Shown here: piece after piece, positions 5,569-11,242 of the stretch
Layout: each line of letters starts with the position of its first letter
How positions within the stretch are numbered: the first letter of the stretch is position 1
From: Candidatus Omnitrophota bacterium
GTDB lineage: Bacteria > Omnitrophota > Gorgyraeia > Aquiviventales > Aquiviventaceae
Direction of reading: 5' to 3'
DNA: 11,242 nucleotides
Assembly (NCBI GenBank): GCA_023247155.1
Contig: JAHFGZ010000005.1
Span: forward strand, 26,772 to 38,013
Notes under the pieces: generated by a model
Told to the model about the DNA's origin: nothing
The model's database searches: none
Seen by the model: only the letters and a program-made list of their open reading frames with translations
Program-made: the position numbers and the translations under genes

Positions 5569-5597
5569 TGTGTAAAACGTGTGGAAACTGTGCAAAA
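5569..5597 (+). promoter_or_regulatory. Cluster of three DnaA-box-like nonamers
   Basis: TGTGTAAAA (5569-5577), TGTGGAAAC (5580-5588) and TGTGCAAAA (5589-5597) each match the box TGTGGATAA at 7 of 9 positions, all with A in place of T at position 7. Single 7/9 matches are common by chance, but three in 29 bp beside dnaA are not expected. The cluster covers the dnaA GTG start codon. Confidence 0.5.
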
Positions 5598-6954
5598 CTC
5601 TCCCGCCTTTGATTGGGCCCTGGCTCGAGAAGCGCTGAAGGGCCGGTTGGGGTCTGAAGTGGTCAGCCGATGGCTTGACCCGCTGGCCGTCTCGTCCGTG
5701 AGCGAGCGCGCCGTGGTGCTGGAGGCCCCGAATCCGTTCTTTCGTGACTGGGTCGCCGCGCACTATGCGGAGGCGCTGCGGCCGCTCATGGGAGGCCGCG
5801 AGCTGCAGCTCGTCGTGACCGCGGCGCTCGGCGTCGCGCCCCCCATCCCACGGCCCGCGGCCTCGGCGGAGCGGCCGCCAATCGGGCGCGCCGAGGAGCT
5901 CCCCGAGCCGACCCAAGAGCACGGGCTCAACTCGAAGTTCACGTTCGACCGGTTCGTCGTCGGCCCCAGCAACCGGTTCGCGCACGCGGCGTCGCTCGCC
6001 GTCGCGGAGTCGCCCGCCAAAGCCTACAACCCGCTTTTCATCTACGGCGGGGTGGGCCTGGGGAAGACCCACCTCATGCAGGCCATCGGCCAGGCCATCC
6101 GGCAGCGCTGGGGCTCCCGCCGCATCGTGTACATCTCCAGCGAGCGGTTCACGAACGAGCTCATCGCGGCGATCCAGACCAAGACGACCACGCGGTTCCG
6201 CGCCCGCTACCGGACCGTCGACGTCCTCCTCGTCGACGACGTCCACTTCATCGCGGAGAAAGAAGCCACTCAGGAGGAGTTCTTCCACACCTTCAACACG
6301 CTCTACGACGCCCACAAGCAGATCGTCGTGTCCAGCGACCGCTCCCCCAAGGAGATCGCCGGCCTCGAGGAGCGGCTGGTGTCGCGGTTCGAGTGGGGGC
6401 TCGTGACGGACATCCAGCCGCCGGACCTTGAGACGCGGATCGCCATCCTGCGCAAAAAGGCGGGGGAGGCCGGGATTGACGTCCCCGATGCGGTGACCGC
6501 GTTCATCGGACAGCAGATCACCTCCAATATCCGCGAGCTGGAGGGGGCGCTGATCCGCGTCACGGCGTACTGCCACCTCTTCAATGAGCCGCTTTCGCCG
6601 GGGGTTGCGCAGGAGGTGCTCAAAGACATGGTGCGCGAGGTCAGCTCGCGCATCACCCTAGAGGATATCCAGCGGCGGGTCGCGGCGTACTTTCAGCTTG
6701 AGGTGTCGGAGATCTGCGGGGCCCGCCGCCAGCGCTCGATTCTGTTCCCGCGGCAGGTCGCCATGTTCCTCTGCCGCCGGTTGACCGAGGCCTCGCTGCC
6801 GGAGATCGGCCGGGCGTTCGGCGGGCGGAACCACACAACGGTCCTGCACGCGGTGGAGAAGATTGAGCAGGTGATCACACAGGATGCGCACAAGAAGCAA
6901 ACCGTTGACCACCTCAACCAGATGGTTGTTGCCGCGTCGCAGCGAAGCGCGTGA
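5581..6954 (+). CDS. dnaA: Chromosomal replication initiator protein DnaA
   Basis: DnaA binds boxes at oriC, oligomerises with ATP, melts the origin and recruits the helicase. Seen in 457 residues: domain I about 1-80 (FDWALAREALKGRLG, WLDPL); a short Pro-rich domain II about 85-112; AAA+ domain III from LNSKFTFDRFVVG with Walker A GGVGLGKT (156-163), the initiator motif ISSERF (185-190), Walker B VLLVDD (215-220), the arginine-finger region SRF (Arg269) and sensor II NIRELEGAL (Arg318); and domain IV with the DNA-binding signature GRNHTTVLHA (415-424). The start is GTG at 5581; a second GTG at 5590 is possible, and upstream the frame is closed by a stop at 5539. No ribosome site is seen, which is unusual beside dnaN and gyrB, which have clear ones. 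Confidence 0.97.
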   Translation: METVQNSPAFDWALAREALKGRLGSEVVSRWLDPLAVSSVSERAVVLEAPNPFFRDWVAAHYAEALRPLMGGRELQLVVTAALGVAPPIPRPAASAERPPIGRAEELPEPTQEHGLNSKFTFDRFVVGPSNRFAHAASLAVAESPAKAYNPLFIYGGVGLGKTHLMQAIGQAIRQRWGSRRIVYISSERFTNELIAAIQTKTTTRFRARYRTVDVLLVDDVHFIAEKEATQEEFFHTFNTLYDAHKQIVVSSDRSPKEIAGLEERLVSRFEWGLVTDIQPPDLETRIAILRKKAGEAGIDVPDAVTAFIGQQITSNIRELEGALIRVTAYCHLFNEPLSPGVAQEVLKDMVREVSSRITLEDIQRRVAAYFQLEVSEICGARRQRSILFPRQVAMFLCRRLTEASLPEIGRAFGGRNHTTVLHAVEKIEQVITQDAHKKQTVDHLNQMVVAASQRSA

Positions 6955-7057
6955 CGCAAGGTTCTCCACACCATGCACAGGGCCGGGTACTACCACGAAG
7001 GTCTTTAAAGAAAGAAAAGCCTAGTCATGGTCGGGTGTTCATAACGAAAGGGCCGCG
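6955..7057. promoter_or_regulatory. dnaA-dnaN gap with DnaA-box-like sites
   Basis: This 103-bp spacer begins with TTCTCCACA (6962-6970), which matches the DnaA box TTATCCACA at 8 of 9 positions and lies 7 bases past the dnaA stop. TGTTCATAA (7036-7044) matches the reverse box at 7/9. Between them are a purine-rich stretch (7010-7019) and the palindrome TCTTTAAAGA (7002-7011). I find no convincing promoter, so dnaN is probably read through from dnaA. Part of the origin could lie here. Confidence 0.4.
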
Positions 7058-8161
7058 ATGCGCATCACCATTCCACAACCCCAACTCCTCAAAACGCTCC
7101 AGGCGGTCGAGCGGGCGGTGAATGACCGCAGCACCCTCCCCATCCTAGCCAACATCCTGTTAGAAACCACCGAGCACGAGCTGACGCTGACCGCGACCGA
7201 CCTCGATGTGGGGATCCAGTGCCGGTTTCCTCTTGCGCCGCCCGTGGAGCGAGGCGCGGTTGCGCTGCCGGCGAGGAAGCTGACCACCATTGTGCGGGAG
7301 CTTCCCGAGGATGTGGTGGTGATCGAGGCCAAGAAGAACCACACCGCGACGATCAACTGCGGCTCCAGCAGCTTCCGCATCCCAGGCCTGCCCGCCGAGG
7401 ATTTTCCCGTCCTCCCCCCGCCGCAGCACGACACCAGCTTCTCTATCCCCCAGGCGACGCTGAAGACCATGATCACCCAAACCGCGCACGCCATGTCCAT
7501 GGAGGAAACCCGCTTCGTCCTCAACGGCGCGCTGCTGGCGGTCCACAAAAACGACCTCGTCCTGGTCGCGACCGACGGCCGTCGCCTGGCGGTGGCCCGC
7601 GCCCCACTCAACCAGGCGGCGAAGGGCGCGCTTCAGGTGGTGATCCCGTCGAAAACGGTCCGGGAGCTGGGGCGCCTCTTGCAGAGCGATGAGGCCGAGG
7701 ACATCACGGTCGCCCCACTGAAGGAGAACCAGCTGACGTTCCAGTTCGGGCCGGTCACCGTGATCACCCGGCTCATCGAGGGCCAGTTCCCGCCGTACGA
7801 AAAGGTGATCCCCCCGCCGTCGAAAACCACCGTCTCCTGCGACCGGCAGGCGCTCATCGACGCCATCCGGCGGGCCAGCCTCATGACGACGGCGGCGTCC
7901 CAGGCGGTGCTCTTCGAGCTCGGGCCGTCCCGGCTCGTCGTCTCGAAGGAGTCGCCGGAGACGGGGAGCGCCCGCGAGGAGCTGCCGGTGGCCTACAATG
8001 GCGAGCCGGCCACCATCGCCTTCAACCCGGAGTTTTGGCTGGACGCCCTGAAGACCATGGACACCGGCGAGGTCAGCATCGAGGTGTCTGGCCCGGACCG
8101 CCCGGCGGTCATCCGGGAGCCGGCGTTCACGTACCTCGTGCTGCCCATGAAGGTGGCCTGA
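7058..8161 (+). CDS. dnaN: DNA polymerase III beta subunit (sliding clamp)
   Basis: The beta clamp is a ring-shaped dimer that tethers polymerase III and many repair proteins to DNA. Seen: 367 residues, a normal family length, in three similar domains. The N-terminal MRITIPQPQLLKTLQAVERAV...STLPILANILLE block is typical. LTATDLDVGI, FRIPGLPAEDFPVLP (about 107-121), MSMEETRFVLNGALL and VATDGRRLAVA follow, then FPPYEKVIP and the C-terminus YLVLPMKVA, which forms the partner-binding pocket end. The ATG at 7058 has GAAAGGG five bases upstream, so the start is well supported. It sits in the plus-strand run after dnaA and 14 bases before dciA. Confidence 0.97.
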   Translation: MRITIPQPQLLKTLQAVERAVNDRSTLPILANILLETTEHELTLTATDLDVGIQCRFPLAPPVERGAVALPARKLTTIVRELPEDVVVIEAKKNHTATINCGSSSFRIPGLPAEDFPVLPPPQHDTSFSIPQATLKTMITQTAHAMSMEETRFVLNGALLAVHKNDLVLVATDGRRLAVARAPLNQAAKGALQVVIPSKTVRELGRLLQSDEAEDITVAPLKENQLTFQFGPVTVITRLIEGQFPPYEKVIPPPSKTTVSCDRQALIDAIRRASLMTTAASQAVLFELGPSRLVVSKESPETGSAREELPVAYNGEPATIAFNPEFWLDALKTMDTGEVSIEVSGPDRPAVIREPAFTYLVLPMKVA

Positions 8162-8175
8162 GCGGGGACCGCAGG

Positions 8176-8499
8176 ATGCCCAAGCCGCGGCCGCAGCGCA
8201 TCGGGCCCCTCGTCCATGACGTGCTGCGGCTGGTGGGCGAGCGGCACAGCGCGCTGGCGGCGATCCAGCGCGACTGGCGCCGGCTGGTGGGCAAGGGCCT
8301 GGCGGCGCACACCCGGCCCGTGAGCCTGCGGCGCGGACGGCTCACCGTGCATGTGGAGCGGCCGGGCGACAGCTTTGCCCTGAGCTACCAGCGCCCGCGG
8401 CTGCTCGAGCGGCTGCGGGAGGCCGCGCCGGGGCGGGTGGAGGAGCTTGTCCTCCGGCCAGGCGACGTCGGGGGCGGGGACGATGCCGTACCTCATTGA
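8176..8499 (+). CDS. dciA: DciA-like DUF721 protein, replicative helicase loader/operator
   Basis: DciA is the widespread ancestral partner that loads or activates DnaB helicase in bacteria lacking DnaC or DnaI. Seen: 107 residues with the DUF721 core WRRLVGKGLAAHTRPVSLRRG (34-54) followed by RLTVHVERPGDSFALSYQRPRLLERL, the KH-like fold of the family. A short acidic and Gly-rich C-terminus follows (97-107). The ATG at 8176 has GGGGACC upstream and lies 14 bases after the dnaN stop. It occupies the place of recF between dnaN and gyrB, which fits a replication role. The 3' end overlaps the next small ORF by 17 bp. Family assignment is from the core pattern; loader activity is inferred. Confidence 0.85.
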   Translation: MPKPRPQRIGPLVHDVLRLVGERHSALAAIQRDWRRLVGKGLAAHTRPVSLRRGRLTVHVERPGDSFALSYQRPRLLERLREAAPGRVEELVLRPGDVGGGDDAVPH

Positions 8500-8647
8500 C
8501 CGGCAGCGGGCGCTGTACGGCGGGGACATCGTGGCGGTCCTCGGCTTGCGGCAGCGGCGGGTTCGAAGCCGGGTGATCCTGAGGGACAACAGCCTCTACC
8601 AGACCCTGACCAGACCCAAGACCCTGATGCGACGAGCGAACCGGTAA
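8483..8647 (+). CDS. Small protein resembling DUF370/RemB (YaaB)
   Basis: This 54-residue basic protein has no assigned function. Seen: GGDIVAVLGL (15-24) and SRVILRDNSLYQTLTRP (31-47) followed by TLMRR (49-53). This resembles from memory the order in RemA/RemB-type DUF370 proteins, where a DIVxIxD strand is followed by a SVVVT..IYxSPxSxxTLxRR end, though here the variable middle loop is nearly absent. Location also fits, since B. subtilis remB (yaaB) lies directly before gyrB. RemA is a DNA-binding biofilm regulator in Bacillus; RemB's biochemical role is less clear, so no function is transferred. The ATG at 8483 has GGGGCGGGGA just upstream; an ATG at 8447 would add 12 Gly/Ser-rich residues. 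Its start overlaps dciA and it ends 8 bases before gyrB. Confidence 0.6.
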   Translation: MPYLIDRQRALYGGDIVAVLGLRQRRVRSRVILRDNSLYQTLTRPKTLMRRANR

Positions 8648-8655
8648 GGAGCGCG

Positions 8656-11097
8656 ATGGCGAACACGCGCACGAAAGCGAAAGGCCCGGAGCCCTCCCGC
8701 CAGCCGGCGGGGGGGGCGGGCGCGTACGACGCGAGCAGCATCCAGGTCCTGGAGGGGCTGGAGGCGGTGCGGCGGCGCCCCGCCATGTACATCGGGGACA
8801 CCGCCGCCCGCGGGCTGCATCACCTCGTTGAGGAGGTCGTGGACAATTCGGTCGACGAGGCCATGGCGGGCCACTGCACGCGCATCGAGGTCGTCATCCA
8901 CCAGGACAACTCGGTGACGGTGACCGACGACGGGCGCGGCATCCCCGTCGACAGGCACAAGACGGAGAAGCGGCCGGCCCTTGAGGTCGTGCTGACGAAG
9001 CTGCACGCGGGCGGGAAATTCGACCAACGCACGTATAAGGTGGCGGGGGGGCTGCACGGCGTCGGGGTCTCCGTCGTCAACGGGCTCTCGGAGTGGCTGG
9101 AGGCCGAGGTGCGCCGCGACGGGAAGGCGCACCGCCAGCGCTACGCGCGCGGCAAGCCGGTCTCGCCGGTGACGGTGATCGGCAAGGCCGCGGGGACCGG
9201 GACGCGGATCACCTTCAAGGCGGACAAGGAGATCTTCAAGTCCGGCATCGCCTACAGCTACGAGACCGTCGCCACCCGCATGCGCGAGCTGGCGTTCCTG
9301 AACAAGGGGCTGACGATCGCGCTGAAGGATGAGCGCAGCGGCAAGGAGGCCGCGTTCCAGTTCACCGGCGGCATCCGGGAGTTCGTGGAGCACCTGAACA
9401 AGGGCAAGGCCCCGCTGCACGGCGTCATCGCGTTCGAGGATGCGCGCGAGCACGTCACGGTCGAGCTCGCGCTGCAGTACAACGACGGCTTCGCTGAGCA
9501 CCTGTTCTCCTTCGCGAACAACATCAACACCGTCGACGGCGGGACCCACCTCTCCGGCTTCAAGTCGGCGCTGACGCGCACGGTCAACCAGTACTGCAAG
9601 GGCAAGGGCCTGTTCAAGGGCGACGCCCTCACGATCGAGGGGGAGGACGCCCGGGCGGGGCTGACCGCCGTGGTCAGCGTGAAGGTGCCGCAGCCGCAGT
9701 TCGAGGGCCAGACGAAGGCCAAGCTGGGCAGCCCGGAGGTGGAAGGCATCGTCGCCTCCGTCTGCAACGAGCGGCTCTCGTCGTTCTTTGAGGAGCACCC
9801 GAGCGTCGCGAACAAGATCGCGGGCAAGTGCCTCACGGAGGCGCGGGCGCGCGAGCGGGCGCGCCACGAGCGGGACCTCGTCCGGCGCAAGGGGCTGCTG
9901 GAGTCGAGCGCCCTGCCCGGGAAGCTCACCGACTGCTCCGAGCGCGACCCGGCGCTGTGCGAGCTCTACATCGTGGAGGGCGACAGCGCCGGCGGCTCGG
10001 CCCGGCAGGGGCGGGACCGGCGGTTCCAGGCGATCCTTCCGATCAAGGGGAAGATCCTCAACGTCGAAAAGGCCCGCCTGGACAAGGTGCTGACGAACGA
10101 GGAGATCCGGACCATCATCGCCGCGCTGGGGTGCGGCGTCGGCACCGAGTTCGACCTGGCCAAGCTGCGGTACCACAAGGTCATTCAAATGTGCGACGCG
10201 GACGTGGACGGCAGCCACATCCGCACGCTGCTGCTGACCTTCTTCTACCGGCAGATGCCGCAGCTCATCGAGCACGGCCACATCTACATCGCGCAGCCGC
10301 CGCTCTACAAGATCAAGCGGGGCAAGCGCGAGGAGTACATTGAGACGGACGAGGAGATGTCCACGCTCCTGCTCGAGCTGGGCGCCGAGGGGCAGGCCCT
10401 GACGCATCTTGCGAGCAAGCGCGTCTTCAAGGAGAAGGGGCTGCTCGAGCTGCTCAAGCTCCTCGCCGACATCGAGCCGCTGGTGCGGGGGCTTGGCCGG
10501 TACCGCATCGACCTGGCGGCCTACTTCCAGGCCTTCGACCGGAAGAAGGGGCTGCCGCTCTACTGCGTCCGGGTCGACGGCGAGGCGACCTTCCTGTACA
10601 ACGACGAGGAGCTGGCCAAGTTCGCCCAGAAGCGCGAGCTCAACCTGGAGGAACTCGAGCGGGCCGGCGTCGGCGCGGCCGCCCAGTTCAGCGAGCTCTA
10701 CGAGGCGGCCGAGATGACCGCGCTCTCCCGCCGGCTGGAGAAGCTCGGCCTCTCGCTCGACGAGTACTTCCCGCAGGACTCGAAGGCGGCGTTCAGGCTG
10801 GCGCAGGAGGGCCAGCCGGTCCGGAGCTTCGCCGGGCTGCGCGACATCCTCCTGGCGGTGCAGGGGGAGGGACGCCAGGGCATGACCATCCAGCGGTACA
10901 AGGGGCTGGGCGAGATGAACCCGGCGCAGCTGTGGGAGACGACGATGGACCCGGCCAAGCGGACGATCCTCCAGGTGATGAGCGAGGACGCCGTCGAGGC
11001 CGAGCGGATGTTCACGACGCTGATGGGCGAGGCGGTCGAGCCCAGAAAACAATTTATCGAAGAACACGCCCTGGAAGTGAAGGAGCTCGACATCTGA
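8656..11097 (+). CDS. gyrB: DNA gyrase subunit B
   Basis: GyrB supplies the ATPase and TOPRIM parts of gyrase, which introduces negative supercoils with GyrA. Seen in 813 residues: a GHKL ATPase from VLEGLEAVRRRPAMYIGD (31-48), with VEEVVDNSVDEA (58-69), DDGRGIPV (91-98) and the ATP lid GGLHGVGVSVVNG (131-143); a transducer domain to about 400; TOPRIM residues EGDSAGG (441-447) and DADVDGS (514-520); an insertion of roughly 170 residues (about 560-735) as in E. coli-type GyrB; and the tail QRYKGLGEMNPAQLWETTMD (746-765). A charged, Gly-rich leader of about 25 residues precedes the ATPase. The ATG at 8656 has AAGGAG four bases upstream. gyrA begins 2 bases after the stop. Confidence 0.98.
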   Translation: MANTRTKAKGPEPSRQPAGGAGAYDASSIQVLEGLEAVRRRPAMYIGDTAARGLHHLVEEVVDNSVDEAMAGHCTRIEVVIHQDNSVTVTDDGRGIPVDRHKTEKRPALEVVLTKLHAGGKFDQRTYKVAGGLHGVGVSVVNGLSEWLEAEVRRDGKAHRQRYARGKPVSPVTVIGKAAGTGTRITFKADKEIFKSGIAYSYETVATRMRELAFLNKGLTIALKDERSGKEAAFQFTGGIREFVEHLNKGKAPLHGVIAFEDAREHVTVELALQYNDGFAEHLFSFANNINTVDGGTHLSGFKSALTRTVNQYCKGKGLFKGDALTIEGEDARAGLTAVVSVKVPQPQFEGQTKAKLGSPEVEGIVASVCNERLSSFFEEHPSVANKIAGKCLTEARARERARHERDLVRRKGLLESSALPGKLTDCSERDPALCELYIVEGDSAGGSARQGRDRRFQAILPIKGKILNVEKARLDKVLTNEEIRTIIAALGCGVGTEFDLAKLRYHKVIQMCDADVDGSHIRTLLLTFFYRQMPQLIEHGHIYIAQPPLYKIKRGKREEYIETDEEMSTLLLELGAEGQALTHLASKRVFKEKGLLELLKLLADIEPLVRGLGRYRIDLAAYFQAFDRKKGLPLYCVRVDGEATFLYNDEELAKFAQKRELNLEELERAGVGAAAQFSELYEAAEMTALSRRLEKLGLSLDEYFPQDSKAAFRLAQEGQPVRSFAGLRDILLAVQGEGRQGMTIQRYKGLGEMNPAQLWETTMDPAKRTILQVMSEDAVEAERMFTTLMGEAVEPRKQFIEEHALEVKELDI

Positions 11098-11099
11098 GC

Positions 11100-11242
11100 A
11101 TGTACACGCTCGGCGAGAAGGTCATCCCGCGCGAGATCGAGGAGGAGGTCAAGCAGTCCTACCTCTCGTACGCCATGAGCGTCATCGTCGGGCGCGCGCT
11201 GCCCGACGTGCGCGACGGCCTGAAGCCCGTGCACCGGCGCAT
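11100..11242 (+). CDS. gyrA: DNA gyrase subunit A, N-terminal part only
   Basis: GyrA carries the DNA cleavage-reunion activity of gyrase. Only 47 complete codons lie in the window. They read MYTLGEKVIPREIEEEV, then SYLSYAMSVIVGRALPDVRDGLKPVHRR, the nearly invariant start of the GyrA/ParC family; the catalytic Tyr lies beyond the edge. The position directly after gyrB favours GyrA over ParC. The ATG at 11100 is 2 bases past the gyrB stop, with AAGGAG 14 bases upstream, a rather long spacing that suggests translational coupling. Confidence 0.95.
   Translation, partial: MYTLGEKVIPREIEEEVKQSYLSYAMSVIVGRALPDVRDGLKPVHRR

Larger units (their letters stand above)
5462..5600. other. oriC: Probable chromosomal replication origin region (oriC)
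   Basis: This is the 119-bp gap between divergent rpmH and dnaA plus the first codons of dnaA. Support: the junction separates minus-strand rpmH-rnpA-yidC-parAB from plus-strand dnaA-dnaN-gyrB, and three DnaA-box-like nonamers cluster at 5569-5597. There is no perfect TTATCCACA box and no long AT-rich unwinding stretch, so the functional origin may instead include the dnaA-dnaN gap. Confidence 0.5.

Noticed and set aside
5519..5575. 18-codon ORF (MPLAACYNRF...) upstream of dnaA with AAGGAG ahead of it
   Set aside because: It contains the dnaA -10 box, so the main dnaA transcript would lack its start, and its ribosome-site spacing (about 12) is long.
5551..6576. Long minus-strand frame opposite dnaA
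   Set aside because: Low-complexity Arg/Gly/Asp/Val-rich translation without family motifs; dnaA on the plus strand explains the region.
8596..11067. Very long open frame (over 800 codons) on the minus strand opposite gyrB
   Set aside because: It mirrors gyrB codons in a high-GC gene, gives a Leu/Arg/Asp/Val-rich translation with no recognisable domain, and would require displacing an unmistakable gyrB.

Overview
The window is a bacterial chromosome-origin neighbourhood, read from the left arm across oriC into the right arm. Base composition is high-GC (a 60-base sample inside dnaA counts 44 G+C). YidC carries a large periplasmic domain and GyrB carries the long insertion of the Gram-negative type, so a diderm is likely. 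Gene content (dciA instead of recF between dnaN and gyrB; ndk and yicC behind parAB) would fit an uncultured high-GC lineage, possibly of the PVC/Omnitrophota sort. That placement is only a guess.

Left arm, minus strand, reading away from the origin: rpmH (L34), rnpA (RNase P protein), yidD, yidC, then a 138-bp gap with a parS site and a good promoter, then parA, parB, ndk, and yicC, which runs off the left edge one to a few codons before its likely end. Genes in each block are tightly packed. parA/parB and ndk/yicC share ATGA overlaps, yidD/yidC share TGATG, and rnpA overlaps both of its neighbours.

Origin: the 119-bp rpmH-dnaA gap holds two divergent sigma70-like promoters back to back. 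Three DnaA-box-like nonamers lie across the dnaA start codon. The 103-bp dnaA-dnaN gap holds one closer DnaA-box match just after the dnaA stop. Two perfect copies of a 16-bp parS palindrome lie at 3119 and 4130.

Right arm, plus strand: dnaA, dnaN, dciA (DUF721), a 54-codon ORF resembling the DUF370/RemB family, gyrB, and the first 47 codons of gyrA.

Together the genes cover initiation (DnaA), processivity (DnaN), helicase loading (DciA), supercoiling (GyrAB), origin segregation (ParABS), and the usual origin-linked translation and membrane-insertion genes. I see no mobile element, CRISPR array, tRNA or rRNA, and no wholly new system. The points worth checking are the absence of any canonical rnpA start codon with its frame open through all of rpmH, the parS copy inside yidC beside an abrupt AT-rich patch, the nearly leaderless rpmH promoter, the DnaA-box cluster on the dnaA start codon, and the short RemB-like ORF.
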